The notes under the pieces were generated by a model. That model was not told where the DNA came from, searched no databases, and worked only from the letters and a program-made list of their open reading frames with translations. A DNA stretch of 64,000 bases, taken from contig NZ_CP196351.1 in NCBI RefSeq assembly GCF_051668705.1, forward strand, positions 558,001-622,000. Reading direction: 5' to 3'. The DNA comes from Alterisphingorhabdus sp051668705. Lineage in GTDB: Bacteria > Pseudomonadota > Alphaproteobacteria > Sphingomonadales > Sphingomonadaceae. The number at the start of each line of letters is the position of its first letter. Within the stretch, counting starts at the first letter, position 1. The translations under genes were made by a program, and so were the position numbers. Shown piece after piece: positions 1-8,645 of the stretch.

Positions 1-51
1 AAAGAGCGCAATTAAGCGATTTGCTGACAGATTAAAGAAGAGGATTTTCAG

Positions 52-840
52 GTGGCGCGCAAACCTACAACGCCCCAGCCCGCAGGCGGCCCATCAAAGG
101 GCCCTAGCGACAAGACCGATACACAGGCCGATATTTTCTCGCGTGAGGTTGATGAAGCCATGCGTGAAGACCAGTTGGCGATGTTCTGGCAAAAATATGG
201 TGTTATCACCATCGGCGTGATCGTTCTGGGTCTGGCCTCTTTTGCAGGTTGGCTGTTTTATCAAAACAGTGTCGAGGAAGCCGCAGGCGTCAAGAGCGAA
301 GAATTTATTTCTGCGCTTGATGCCAATACACGCGGCAATGTTGATGGTGCAATCAACGCTTTACAGCCACTTAAAGATGCTGATCAAGCGGGTTATCGCG
401 CATTGGCAAAAGTCGGTGAAGCTGGCCTTTTGGCGCAGCAAGGCAAGGCTGAAGAGTCCAGAAAAGGTTTTGAAGCCATAGCGGCTGACGACAATGTGCC
501 TCAGGAACTGCGCGATCTTGCAACGATCCGGCGTACTTTATCGGAATTTGATACTTTGGCGCCTGCCGAGGTTATTAAAAGAATGAAGCCATTAGCTGTA
601 CCTGGTGAGCCATGGTTTGCCAGTGCTGGTGAAATGGTGGCAATTGCTCATTTGAAAATGGGCAAGCCTGACTTGGCAGGGCCAATATTCGGTGAGCTTG
701 CAAAAGATAAAAGTGTGCCGCCAACCGTGCGTGACAGGGCTAGCCAGATGGCAGGTCTACTCGGCATCGACACAGTGGATATTGAAGAAGGTGACGATGA
801 GAACGCAGAAGCTCCAGTGGCTCCTGCGGTTTCTGAATAA
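52..840 (+). CDS. Membrane-anchored TPR-like protein (YfgM/TPR_21 type)
   Basis: 262 residues. The first ~45 residues are Pro/Lys-rich and charged and should be cytoplasmic. One membrane segment follows at about 50-72, then an Ala-rich helical repeat region to ~240 and an acidic tail. This is the layout of the TPR_21 family (E. coli YfgM), an inner-membrane protein with a periplasmic TPR domain that works beside the SecYEG/chaperone network. The GTG start is set by AAGAAGAGGA at 35-44. It lies directly before bamB and der, the usual order in alphaproteobacteria, which supports an envelope-assembly role. The family call rests on architecture and context. Confidence 0.85.
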   Translation: MARKPTTPQPAGGPSKGPSDKTDTQADIFSREVDEAMREDQLAMFWQKYGVITIGVIVLGLASFAGWLFYQNSVEEAAGVKSEEFISALDANTRGNVDGAINALQPLKDADQAGYRALAKVGEAGLLAQQGKAEESRKGFEAIAADDNVPQELRDLATIRRTLSEFDTLAPAEVIKRMKPLAVPGEPWFASAGEMVAIAHLKMGKPDLAGPIFGELAKDKSVPPTVRDRASQMAGLLGIDTVDIEEGDDENAEAPVAPAVSE

Positions 841-934
841 GGCTTCACCGTCATTCGCCCGGGATAGGAATGTGATGGGCGAAATAGGATAAGATCGGGG
901 AGATGCGCATTAAGCGCATATTTTGGGAAAATAT

Positions 935-2284
935 ATGTTGGTTACGACAAAATTGAATCGGATTATGCTGGCGACATTATGTTCGCTTTCTCTGACATTA
1001 GGCGGTTGTAACGCCTTTGGCGGTGATGATGAGAAGGTAAAAGTAACGCCGACCTTTGGCCAGCGCACCAATGTGCTAAGCACAACGGAAACAAGCGCGC
1101 AAATTGACCCTGAAATAGCGCAAACAGCAGTGATTGTTCCGCCTGCTGTTCGGAATACAGAATGGTCACAATCCGGCGGCAACGCGTCCAAGAATATCGG
1201 CCATGTGGCGCTTGGCGATACACCGGTGCGCGCTTGGAGTGCACAGATTGCTGGATCGTCTTCTCGTGCCCGACTCGCTTCAGCCCCGGTCGCATCCAAT
1301 GGCCGTGTCTATGTTATTGACACTGACGCGAAGATACACGCTTTTGATCTTGCCAATGGTAGTCGCATCTGGTCAGCCGACTTTTCAGTGAAGGGCGATG
1401 GTCGTCCATCAGTCTTTGGCGGCGGCGTGAGCGTTCTTGGTGACCGTCTTTACGCCACAAATGGTGTTGGCGAAGTCGCTGCAATGAATACCAGCAATGG
1501 CGAAATCATCTGGCGCGTAAAGCCAGCTGGCCCCCTGCGCGGTTCTCCGACTTTGGCGTTTAATTCTGCTTATGTCATGACGCAGGACAATCAGCTTTTT
1601 GCGCTCAATGCTGCCAATGGAGAAGTGTTATGGAGCGAGGCCGCGTCTAACCGTCAAGCAGGCGTGTTTGGCGTTGCAGCACCAGCGGCTGGACAGGCAA
1701 CTATCATTGCAGGCTTTTCTTCTGGTGAGCTTTCTGCGCACCGGTTTGAAAACGGCACCAATGTCTGGTCAGATGCTTTAGCGCGCACACGGATTTCAAC
1801 GGCTGTGGCAACATTGTCCGATATTGATGCCGATCCGATTATTGATCAGGGCCGTGTCTATGCGCTGGGTGAGGGTGGCCGCATGGCTGCTTACCAACTA
1901 GTGGTCGGCCAACGTATTTGGGAAATCAATATTGCCGGAACTTCAACGCCAGCACTGGGCGGCGAATGGCTGTTTACACTTACAGACGATGCCAAATTGC
2001 TGTGCATCGCAAGAACAACTGGCAAGGTACGCTGGATTGCTGAGCTACAGCGCTGGGAGTCGCCCAAGAAAAAGAAAGGTCCTATCCGTTGGGTCGGGCC
2101 GCTATTGGCAGGGAATCGATTGATTGTTGCATCATCAAAGGGTGAAATATCATCTGTCTCTCCAGCAGATGGTGCAATCACCACCATGTTTGAGGTTGAT
2201 AAGCCTGTATCTGTCCCGATGATCGCGGTTGATGGCACGTTGATTATCCTGGATGACAGCGGACGAATTAACGCCTATCGGTAA
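935..2284 (+). CDS. bamB: Outer-membrane assembly lipoprotein BamB (PQQ-type beta-propeller)
   Basis: 449 residues from the ATG at 935. A TTG at 923 would add four residues, but the ATG gives a cleaner lipoprotein signal: charged start, hydrophobic core, and lipobox ending LGGC with Cys25. The rest is a chain of PQQ-like beta-propeller repeats with recurring AxNGxxxW blades such as 'ANGSRIW' and 'SNGEIIW'. BamB is the lipoprotein scaffold of the BAM complex on the periplasmic face of the outer membrane. It sits 94 bases after the TPR anchor gene and 82 before der, the conserved bamB-der neighbourhood. Confidence 0.93.
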   Translation: MLVTTKLNRIMLATLCSLSLTLGGCNAFGGDDEKVKVTPTFGQRTNVLSTTETSAQIDPEIAQTAVIVPPAVRNTEWSQSGGNASKNIGHVALGDTPVRAWSAQIAGSSSRARLASAPVASNGRVYVIDTDAKIHAFDLANGSRIWSADFSVKGDGRPSVFGGGVSVLGDRLYATNGVGEVAAMNTSNGEIIWRVKPAGPLRGSPTLAFNSAYVMTQDNQLFALNAANGEVLWSEAASNRQAGVFGVAAPAAGQATIIAGFSSGELSAHRFENGTNVWSDALARTRISTAVATLSDIDADPIIDQGRVYALGEGGRMAAYQLVVGQRIWEINIAGTSTPALGGEWLFTLTDDAKLLCIARTTGKVRWIAELQRWESPKKKKGPIRWVGPLLAGNRLIVASSKGEISSVSPADGAITTMFEVDKPVSVPMIAVDGTLIILDDSGRINAYR

Positions 2285-2366
2285 TTTCGCTTTTGCACGC
2301 TTTATGTGCATGTAATTTATACTCCGGCTGCTTTGCGATATTGCGGCAGACTGGTAAGGATCACCC

Positions 2367-3809
2367 ATGCTTCCCGAGATTGTCATTGTCGGCCGCCCGA
2401 ACGTTGGAAAATCGACATTGTTCAACCGTTTGGTTGGCAAGAAGATCGCGCTGGTTGATGACCAGCCCGGCGTAACCCGTGACCGGCGTTTTGGTGAAGC
2501 AGACCTGTTGGGCCTGAAATTTCAGATCGTCGATACTGCGGGTTATGAAGATGAGGACGCAGCCAGTCTGCCGGGCAGAATGCGCCAACAGACCGAAGCG
2601 GCGGTTGGCTCTGCTGTAGCGGCACTGTTTGTTATTGACGCACGTGCTGGCCTGACCCCATTGGATGAAGAAATTGCACGCTGGCTAAGAGTGAGCAATA
2701 CGCCTGTGATATTGGTCGCGAACAAGGCGGAAGGCCGGGCTGGAGAAAGCGGTATCATGGAAAGCTATGGCCTTGGCCTTGGCGATCCATTGGCGTTAAG
2801 CGCCGAACATGGCGAGGGATTGGCCGATTTGTTCGCTGCGCTGCGCCCGCATATAGAACAAGCTGAAGAAGCATCCGTGCTTGCAGGGGAAGAACTGCTG
2901 TCGCAACCAAAGGTCGATGTGGTTATTGCGCCTGATGCTCCTGATATCGAATTTGTGCCGAGCGAAGAAGAGCTAGGCGCGCTGCAATTGGCGGTTGTTG
3001 GCCGTCCGAATGCTGGTAAATCTACCCTTATCAATCGCCTTTTGGGTGAAGACAGGCTGATTACCGGACCAGAGGCCGGTATTACACGTGATAGCATTGC
3101 GATCGATTGGGAGTGGCAAGATGGTGAAGGCGCGATGCGACCGGTCAAACTTATTGATACTGCTGGCATGCGCAAAAAGGCCAAAGTCACAGATAAACTT
3201 GAGAAGCTCTCCGTCGCTGATGCCCGCCGTGCAATAGATTTTGCTGAGGTTGTTGTGCTCCTGCTTGATGCAACCAAAGGTCTGGAAGTGCAAGATCTGA
3301 AGATTGCTGATCGTGTATTGCAAGAGGGCCGTGCGTTGATAATCGCCATCAACAAATGGGATGTCGCTGAAGATGCCAGCTATCTTTATAACGGCATAAG
3401 AGAGGCTTTGAACGAAGGTTTGGCACAGGTTCGCGGATTGCCCGTTATTACTGTATCAGCCGCAACAGGCAAAGGTCTTGACCAGATGATACAGGCGGCA
3501 TTCACCGTTCGCCGTTCATGGTCACGGCGGATACCAACGGCGATGCTAAACCGCTGGTTTGATGATGCGTTGGCCAGAACACCGCCACCTGCACCTGGCG
3601 GTAAGCGCATTAAATTGCGCTTTATCACACAGGCCAAAATTCGCCCTCCGGGGTTTGTACTTTTTGGTACGCGGCTTGATAGCCTGCCGGAGAGCTATAA
3701 GCGTTATCTGATAAATGGGATCCGCCGGGATTTGGGCTTTGATGCTGTGCCGGTGCGGTTAAATCTGCGCTCTCCCAAAAATCCTTATCACAAAAGCCAA
3801 GGCAGTTAA
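2367..3809 (+). CDS. der: GTPase Der (EngA), 50S ribosome assembly
   Basis: 480 residues with two consecutive GTPase domains, the hallmark of Der. The first P-loop GRPNVGKST is at residues 9-17, and the second, GRPNAGKST, near 210. Each is followed by a switch (GVTRD and GITRD) and a DTAG motif. NKxD motifs are present (NKAE in domain 1, NKWD in domain 2). The C-terminal ~80 residues form the KH-like domain. Der acts in late 50S subunit maturation. AAGGA lies just upstream of the ATG. The N-domain specificity motif reads NKAE rather than NKxD, a small variation. Confidence 0.98.
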   Translation: MLPEIVIVGRPNVGKSTLFNRLVGKKIALVDDQPGVTRDRRFGEADLLGLKFQIVDTAGYEDEDAASLPGRMRQQTEAAVGSAVAALFVIDARAGLTPLDEEIARWLRVSNTPVILVANKAEGRAGESGIMESYGLGLGDPLALSAEHGEGLADLFAALRPHIEQAEEASVLAGEELLSQPKVDVVIAPDAPDIEFVPSEEELGALQLAVVGRPNAGKSTLINRLLGEDRLITGPEAGITRDSIAIDWEWQDGEGAMRPVKLIDTAGMRKKAKVTDKLEKLSVADARRAIDFAEVVVLLLDATKGLEVQDLKIADRVLQEGRALIIAINKWDVAEDASYLYNGIREALNEGLAQVRGLPVITVSAATGKGLDQMIQAAFTVRRSWSRRIPTAMLNRWFDDALARTPPPAPGGKRIKLRFITQAKIRPPGFVLFGTRLDSLPESYKRYLINGIRRDLGFDAVPVRLNLRSPKNPYHKSQGS

Positions 3810-3909
3810 GCAAGCTAATTGACTTTAGATGCCATCTTCAACCAACTGTTTACTTATTAAAGCTATTCTCATCGTCAGGACCAGGTCCCGCAATTAGGAG
3901 CTTTGAGCA

Positions 3910-4344
3910 GTGAATGACGAGACCAAGAATATTATAAACTGGAGCAGTTTTTCTGAAACACGTGCAGTTTTGGGCGCTGACTTTGTTAGAATACTGGGAT
4001 ATTTCCGAGAAGATGGCACCAAATCAGTTGCTGCTATTGAAGAGGCCATTCGCCAACGCAACGCAGTAGCACTGGTGATTCCTGCCCATACACTTAAGGG
4101 GGAATCGGCCCAGTTCGGCGCTGACAGATTAACGGAACTTGCCGAGAAGATTGAAACTGAAGCGCGGCAATGTGTGGAATATCGGCAAGAGCCGGATGAA
4201 TTGCTGCCATTGGTGGTGGGCTTACGTCAGCTATTCGAAGATTCGCTAGCTGCCCTGGAAAGGGAAACCAATCCATTGGTGCAGCGTGCAGGTGCAGAGC
4301 GCCGTGAATTTGCCTCATCAAATCAGAGTTTCGGCCGACTATAA
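3910..4344 (+). CDS. Histidine phosphotransfer (HPt) domain protein
   Basis: 144 residues. Residues ~20-115 match an HPt four-helix bundle, with the phospho-accepting motif AHTLKGESAQFG giving His60 as the likely phosphorylated residue. The protein is cytoplasmic with no other domain. The GTG start is preceded by AGGAG at 3896-3900. No sensor kinase or response regulator is adjacent, so the partners of this phosphorelay protein are unknown. A strong terminator follows, so it is probably a single-gene unit. It could be the relay between a hybrid kinase and a regulator elsewhere in the genome. Confidence 0.85.
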   Translation: MNDETKNIINWSSFSETRAVLGADFVRILGYFREDGTKSVAAIEEAIRQRNAVALVIPAHTLKGESAQFGADRLTELAEKIETEARQCVEYRQEPDELLPLVVGLRQLFEDSLAALERETNPLVQRAGAERREFASSNQSFGRL

Positions 4345-4367
4345 ATTTAGGATTGTAGACAGCAATA

Positions 4368-4402
4368 GGCGCGCCGTAACCCATGTTGCGGCGCGCCTTT
4401 TT
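4368..4402 (+). terminator. Rho-independent terminator after the HPt gene
   Basis: Perfect 9-bp stem GGCGCGCCG (4368-4376) and CGGCGCGCC (4389-4397), 12-base loop, then a T run beginning at 4398. The T run is on the plus strand only, so it ends HPt transcription ahead of the convergent bfr gene. Confidence 0.92.
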
Positions 4403-4414
4403 GTTTGTGTGCTA

Positions 4415-4897
4415 TTAATGCGCTTCGGCAGGCTTTGATTGAAGCTGCGTATAGTTTTCAATGCCCATACGTTCAATCATGGCTTTTTGTGTTTCCAGCG
4501 TATCGACATGCTCTTCTTCGCTGGCAAGGATGGCCGCGAACAGATCACGAGTTACGAAGTCCTGAATGCTTTCGGCATAGGCGACAGCGCCTTTGAGCAT
4601 GGTTACCGCTTCTTCTTCAAGCGCCAGATCAGCGTCAATAATCTCCTCAACGGTTTCACCGATTTTCAAGCGGCCAAGCATCTGGAAGTTTGGCAGGCCA
4701 TTAAGAAACAAAATGCGTTCCGCCAACTGGTCGGCGTGCTTCATTTCGTCAATGGATTCGTGACGCTCAAATTCGGCCAGCTTGGTCACGCCCCAATCGT
4801 TCAGCAAGCGATAATGCAGCCAATATTGGTTGACGGCAGTCAGCTCATTTTTCAGGGCTTCATTTAACAATTCAATGACTTTTTTGTCACCACGCAT
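4415..4897 (-). CDS. bfr: Bacterioferritin (haem-containing ferritin)
   Basis: 160 residues, collinear with E. coli Bfr. The ferroxidase ligands appear at the same numbering: Glu18, Glu51, His54, Glu94, Glu127 and His130. Met52, the haem axial ligand, is also present, so this is a true haem bacterioferritin and should be catalytically complete. It stores Fe(III) in a 24-mer shell. AAAGGAT precedes the ATG. bfd, the ferredoxin that reduces the store and releases iron, is 99 bases upstream on the same strand. A near-palindrome CCCTATATAAGGG (4921-4933) lies in its leader region. Confidence 0.97.
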   Translation of the reverse strand: MRGDKKVIELLNEALKNELTAVNQYWLHYRLLNDWGVTKLAEFERHESIDEMKHADQLAERILFLNGLPNFQMLGRLKIGETVEEIIDADLALEEEAVTMLKGAVAYAESIQDFVTRDLFAAILASEEEHVDTLETQKAMIERMGIENYTQLQSKPAEAH

Positions 4898-4996
4898 AAT
4901 ATCATCCTTTCAAATACTGACCCTTATATAGGGATGAATTGTTAAGATGAAAAGGCTGAAACCCGCAGAAAAGCTAGGTTTTTTAAGGTGCTATTG

Positions 4997-5170
4997 CTAT
5001 GCGCTCGCAGCTTCCGCATTGATAATGCTTTGCGCAAACTGGAGGCATTGGCCGCATTTTGGCTTCCGGCCGAGTTTCGCATAGACATCATGAGGACGCT
5101 GGGACGGGCACTGCTGAAACGCAGCGCGTAAATCCTTTTCCTTGATGGCATTGCAAACACAGACAACCAT
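4997..5170 (-). CDS. bfd: Bacterioferritin-associated ferredoxin Bfd
   Basis: A short gene of 57 residues that is easy to miss because longer frames run through the same bases. It begins MVVCVCNAIK and carries Cys4, Cys6, Cys39 and Cys42, the CxC...CxxC pattern that binds the [2Fe-2S] cluster of Bfd. Bfd delivers electrons to bacterioferritin haem to release stored iron. It lies between the DUF418 gene and bfr on the same strand, so bfd-bfr is probably an iron-responsive pair. A Fur-like site lies 35-49 bases upstream of the ATG. Confidence 0.95.
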   Translation of the reverse strand: MVVCVCNAIKEKDLRAAFQQCPSQRPHDVYAKLGRKPKCGQCLQFAQSIINAEAASA

Positions 5171-5197
5171 AAGCGGCTCCTTCTCACTCTATTTAGC

Positions 5198-5219
5198 GAT
5201 AATGAGAATGGTTTGCAAT
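5198..5219. promoter_or_regulatory. Fur-like iron operator upstream of bfd
   Basis: GATAATGAGAATGGTTTGC (5198-5216) matches 14 of 19 positions of the classical Fur box by eye. Overlapping it, AGAATGGTTTGCAAT (5205-5219) is nearly identical to a 15-mer before the TonB receptor at 29025-29039. Position and neighbours suggest iron control, but which regulator binds (Fur, RirA or Irr) cannot be told from sequence. Confidence 0.6.
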
Positions 5220-5248
5220 GGTTAATGCGAATTATTTGCAAAAATCCT

Positions 5249-6550
5249 TTAGCGAATTGCCAAAGGCTGAACCTGACCACGCGATAATGTCCGCCAAAGC
5301 CATTCAAGCGGGCCATAACGATTGCGCATCAGCCATGGTTGCGACCAAAGCAGCATGACGCACCACATGCCAATCACAAATAACCAGAGCGTGCTGCGGC
5401 TGATTTCACCGTATAGACCGAAACCCCAGCCATAAAATATCGCGCACATAATCACACTGGTGCCCAGATAATTGGTAAAGGCAACGCGTCCGGCAGCAGC
5501 GACACGGCGAATCAGCCAATGATGACTATATTGCTGGATTAATACTATGAGTAGCGCAGCATAGCCGATGGTCATCATCATCCGTGTCGGCAATGTCCAT
5601 GCGATTGTGATGTTGATCAACAGGACCGGTTCAAAATCACTATAATAGGCCAATAGGGCCAGAGCTGTAGACAATATAGTTCCGATCAGGGTCATCCATA
5701 GCGCCCATTTGCGATAGGCTTCATGCGACAATTTGCCGAGGAAAAAGCCATTTTTCATCATCGCTATGCCCAGCATCATGAACGGCAAAGTCTCAAAGCC
5801 AGCTTGAAATATAGAATAAAGCGGCTGAAATGTCATGATAGTCAGCTTATGATTTGCGATGTCAACAAAACCACTCTGATATAGAGCTACGTCCTTGGCT
5901 ATTGCCGCGCTGGTGAAACCCATACCATCCAGCATTTCCTGATAGGCTTCGACCATCAATATATCTGCCCCTGGTATTTCTGCTTGGCTTTGAAAGACAA
6001 AAATAGTGGCCATTAAGAACGCCCACATCACAAAACCGCCGACATAAATGGCGACTGCTTTTTTGATGAGCGATTCGGCGGTGGAGTTGCGGAAGAGATA
6101 GGCGATGGATCCAATGGCGGCGTATAAAAACAATATGTCGCCAAACCAAAGGAAAAAGAAATGGATCAACCCAAAAAAGCCGAGCCAGAACATTCGGCTA
6201 TAATGGGTTTTGGCGGGGGATTGGCCCTTTGCTTCGGCCAGGCTGGTGACAAGGAATAAGCTGGCACCAAATAGCAACGAGAACAGGCCGCGCATTTTTC
6301 CATCAATGAAGATGAATCCAAAAAACCATGACAGCAGATCAGCGCCTGCACTGCCGCCAACTATATCGGGGTTCATATAGGCATTGCCAGGCAGGGCAAA
6401 GGCGACAATATTCATCGCCAATATGCCCATAACCGCAAATCCGCGCAGGGCATCAAGTTCAATATAACGTGCGCCAGGGACAATAAAATTGTCGGCTTGC
6501 CCCTTCCGCTGCCCTGCCTGCTCTGCAGCTTGCTTGGAAATATCGCTCAC
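5249..6550 (-). CDS. DUF418 (YeiB-like) multi-pass membrane protein
   Basis: 433 residues. The N-terminal region contains 'YIELDALRGFAVMGIL', the heparan-N-acetyltransferase-like start seen in YeiB proteins. About ten hydrophobic segments follow, and a C-terminal DUF418 domain carries FTNYLGTS and the terminal W-x-x-GPLEWLWR motif. The substrate is unknown for the family; an acyl-transfer role is only inferred from the related fold. The start is GTG with AAGGGGA upstream, and that ribosome site is part of the perfect palindrome at 6561-6574. The upstream nitroreductase-like gene is 31 bases away on the same strand. Confidence 0.9.
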   Translation of the reverse strand: MSDISKQAAEQAGQRKGQADNFIVPGARYIELDALRGFAVMGILAMNIVAFALPGNAYMNPDIVGGSAGADLLSWFFGFIFIDGKMRGLFSLLFGASLFLVTSLAEAKGQSPAKTHYSRMFWLGFFGLIHFFFLWFGDILFLYAAIGSIAYLFRNSTAESLIKKAVAIYVGGFVMWAFLMATIFVFQSQAEIPGADILMVEAYQEMLDGMGFTSAAIAKDVALYQSGFVDIANHKLTIMTFQPLYSIFQAGFETLPFMMLGIAMMKNGFFLGKLSHEAYRKWALWMTLIGTILSTALALLAYYSDFEPVLLINITIAWTLPTRMMMTIGYAALLIVLIQQYSHHWLIRRVAAAGRVAFTNYLGTSVIMCAIFYGWGFGLYGEISRSTLWLFVIGMWCVMLLWSQPWLMRNRYGPLEWLWRTLSRGQVQPLAIR

Positions 6551-6560
6551 TTACTTGGTC

Positions 6561-6574
6561 CCCTTATATAAGGG
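6561..6574. repeat. Perfect 14-bp palindrome overlapping the DUF418 ribosome site
   Basis: CCCTTATATAAGGG is its own reverse complement. On the minus strand its right arm supplies the AAGGGG Shine-Dalgarno of the DUF418 gene, so the RNA hairpin would hide the ribosome site. A near copy, CCCTTATATAGGG, lies at 4921-4933 upstream of bfr. It could be an operator or a translational switch. Confidence 0.5.
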
Positions 6575-6581
6575 TCTGATG

Positions 6582-7256
6582 TTAGAGCCAGCTGCTGATC
6601 TGGTCGAGCGGTTTCTTATGTACGGCATGAACAGGCACTGTCGCGTCTTTTGCAGGCTTCCCCACCACCAATACCATCATCGGTTTTTCGTCAGATGGGC
6701 GCTCGCACAAAGTGTTGAGAAACTTCATTGGGTTTGGGGTATGGGTCAAAGTGGCCAATCCGGCATCGTGCAATGCAGTGATCAGCATGCCGGTCGCGAT
6801 GCCAACACTTTCGTTCACATAATAGTTTTGTTTCTTTTCATTCGGGTACATGCCGCCTTTGCGCTGTCCAAATATGACGATCAAATAGGGGGCAATTTCC
6901 AGAAAGGGCTTGTCAGCATCGGTGCCGAGCGGGGCCAAAGCATCAAGCCATTCATCACTGGCCTTTTGTTCATAGAAAGCACGCTCTTCTTCTTCGGCAG
7001 CAGCACGTAATGCGGCCTTTTTTTCAGCCGAAGTGATAACAGCAAAATGCCATGGCTGATGATTGGCCCCATTGGGGGCAGTGCCAGCCGCCAGTATCGC
7101 GTGTTCAATTACTTCACGCGGAACAGGGTCAGGCGCAAAATAGCGGCAGGTACGCCGTGTCTTGAGCGCTTCGTAAAAAGCGTGAGCACGGGCGACCCGC
7201 TCTGCATCATTATAATCAGGCAAATCGGTATAGGGCAGGGTGTCATGTGGTTTCAT
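6582..7256 (-). CDS. Nitroreductase-fold flavoprotein, iodotyrosine-deiodinase-like
   Basis: 224 residues. FMN-binding motifs are TRRTCRYF (Arg34, Arg35) and TAPNGANHQPW at 59-69. Compared from memory with human iodotyrosine deiodinase, the whole chain aligns without large gaps, ending in a shared 'KPLDQI'. The three residues that grip the amino acid zwitterion in that enzyme (Glu157, Tyr161, Lys182) align with Glu91, Tyr95 and Lys116 at identical spacing. This points to reductive dehalogenation of halotyrosines or a related halogenated phenol rather than generic nitroreduction. The cofactor would be FMN. It is upstream of the DUF418 gene. Confidence 0.85.
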   Translation of the reverse strand: MKPHDTLPYTDLPDYNDAERVARAHAFYEALKTRRTCRYFAPDPVPREVIEHAILAAGTAPNGANHQPWHFAVITSAEKKAALRAAAEEEERAFYEQKASDEWLDALAPLGTDADKPFLEIAPYLIVIFGQRKGGMYPNEKKQNYYVNESVGIATGMLITALHDAGLATLTHTPNPMKFLNTLCERPSDEKPMMVLVVGKPAKDATVPVHAVHKKPLDQISSWL

Positions 7257-7289
7257 GGCTGGAAGCTCTAATCCGGTAAGAGCAGAATG

Positions 7290-7313
7290 GCAAAAATTTA
7301 TAGCAAAAATTTA
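7290..7313. repeat. Direct repeat in the divergent promoter region
   Basis: GCAAAAATTTA occurs at 7290-7300 and again at 7303-7313 (13-base period) between the deiodinase-like gene (minus) and coq4 (plus). It may be a regulator site or part of an A+T-rich promoter. Confidence 0.35.
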
Positions 7314-7394
7314 CGGCACCACTATTAACACTATTGTAAGTAAGGGTGACTTATATTATGTCGTCTATATTAGAATTGGAGCTTCACCCACGAT

Positions 7395-8165
7395 ATGACC
7401 GAACAACCCTTTATCCATCCCGATCGCCCTGAATTACGTTGGCGGCCATTTAAGGCAGTTCAGCATTTCCGCAATTTGATCGCGGACAAGGAGGATACCG
7501 AGCAGGTTTTTCATATTTTCCAATGTTTGCCGCGCAAAGCCTTTCGCGGTGAGGCCGTAGAATTCTTGAAAACTGACTTTGGTCAGGCTTTGAAAGAGCG
7601 TGAGCCATTTCTGCCTGATTTGCTAGACGATCATGACCGTTTGCGTGCCATGCCTATAGGGTCTGTTGCCCATGCCTATTGCGACTTTATGGAAAGCGAA
7701 GGACTAAGCGCAGCAGGCTTGGTTGCAGAATTTGAAAAGTTCAGCACAGTAAAATATCATGACCAGATTGAATGGTATTTTAACCGCTCGCGCGATGTGC
7801 ATGATCTTTTGCATGTTTTGACTGGCTATGGCCGCGATGCTTTAGGGGAGGCCAGCGTATTGGCATTCACCTATGGCCAAAACCCATCTCCGGCCAATAT
7901 CTTCATCGCTTATATGGCTGCGCTTAACATGAAAAAGACAACAAGCTGGTCGGCTCCGGTGCTGAAAGCTGTCCGGCAAGCGCAGAAATCTGGCACGGCA
8001 TGTCCGCGGTTGATTGAGCAGGATATTACCGCTTTGTTGGCGGAACCTTTAGAGGCAGCGCGCGCGCGGTTGAATATTGCTGCACCAACCCGCTATCGTG
8101 AAGCTCATGTGGAGCTGCGCAATCGGGGCATCAACCCTTATGACTTGCTTGGTCAGACTGCCTAA
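7395..8165 (+). CDS. coq4: Coq4-family ubiquinone biosynthesis protein
   Basis: 256 residues. The Coq4 metal motif HDxxH-x11-E is intact: His136, Asp137, His140 and Glu152. In eukaryotes and alphaproteobacteria Coq4 is needed for ubiquinone synthesis; recent work assigns it oxidative decarboxylation of C1 of the quinone ring. Here it would act at the inner membrane. It is transcribed alone and diverges from the deiodinase-like gene. The ATG follows TTGGAGC at 7377-7383. Confidence 0.9.
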   Translation: MTEQPFIHPDRPELRWRPFKAVQHFRNLIADKEDTEQVFHIFQCLPRKAFRGEAVEFLKTDFGQALKEREPFLPDLLDDHDRLRAMPIGSVAHAYCDFMESEGLSAAGLVAEFEKFSTVKYHDQIEWYFNRSRDVHDLLHVLTGYGRDALGEASVLAFTYGQNPSPANIFIAYMAALNMKKTTSWSAPVLKAVRQAQKSGTACPRLIEQDITALLAEPLEAARARLNIAAPTRYREAHVELRNRGINPYDLLGQTA

Positions 8166-8216
8166 AGCGGGATTGTTTAGGGCCGACTGGCTTAGAACGG
8201 CCAATCTCAATGACTA

Positions 8217-8645
8217 TCAACGCAGTTCCTTGCGGATCACCAGCTTTAGACCGGACCAGATATGGTCCACTGCGCACTTCTTGGTGTCAACATAACCCAA
8301 TTCCAGCGCAAAATCGCGGATATCATGTTCACCAATTTCGGTAGAGACGCCTGAGGCCTGTTTCGGCCAGCAAGCCCAAATATGGCCCGATGGTGTGAGT
8401 GTGTTGCGAAGCTGTTGTAGCTTGCTTTCCATATCGGCACGGGTTTTCAGAAAGATGAGCGCCGCATCGGGTTCATCATCTGGACCAGTAACGATGATAA
8501 GGTCCAGCGCATATTCGGCAATTTCATCATCGACATTTTCAGGAACATTATCGAACCAGACATGCAAGCCGTCACGCAGGTTAAGTTTCTTGGCCAATGG
8601 TGTGCCTGAATAGCCGGCACTGGATGCAGATGATGGATCAGTCAT
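8217..8645 (-). CDS. DUF3052 family protein
   Basis: 142 residues starting at the ATG whose first bases overlap the stop of the upstream gene (ATGA, 8642-8645). The start of the domain, AGYSGTPLAKKL, and the following 'LIIVTGPDDEPDAALIF' block are typical of DUF3052. The function of the family is unknown; the fold looks like a small cytoplasmic alpha/beta protein. A longer in-frame reading with about 30 extra residues exists, but the overlap and domain start argue for this ATG. Confidence 0.82.
   Translation of the reverse strand: MTDPSSASSAGYSGTPLAKKLNLRDGLHVWFDNVPENVDDEIAEYALDLIIVTGPDDEPDAALIFLKTRADMESKLQQLRNTLTPSGHIWACWPKQASGVSTEIGEHDIRDFALELGYVDTKKCAVDHIWSGLKLVIRKELR

Noticed and set aside
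2765..3355. A long minus-strand frame opposite der
   Set aside because: Ser/Ala-rich low-information translation, fully antisense to two conserved GTPase domains.
4942..5316. A 124-codon minus-strand frame over the bfd region
   Set aside because: Bfd in another frame has the full four-Cys [2Fe-2S] motif and correct length, so the longer frame is not the gene.
8181..8202. Possible terminator hairpin GGCCG/CGGCC after coq4
   Set aside because: Large loop and no T tract; too weak to list.
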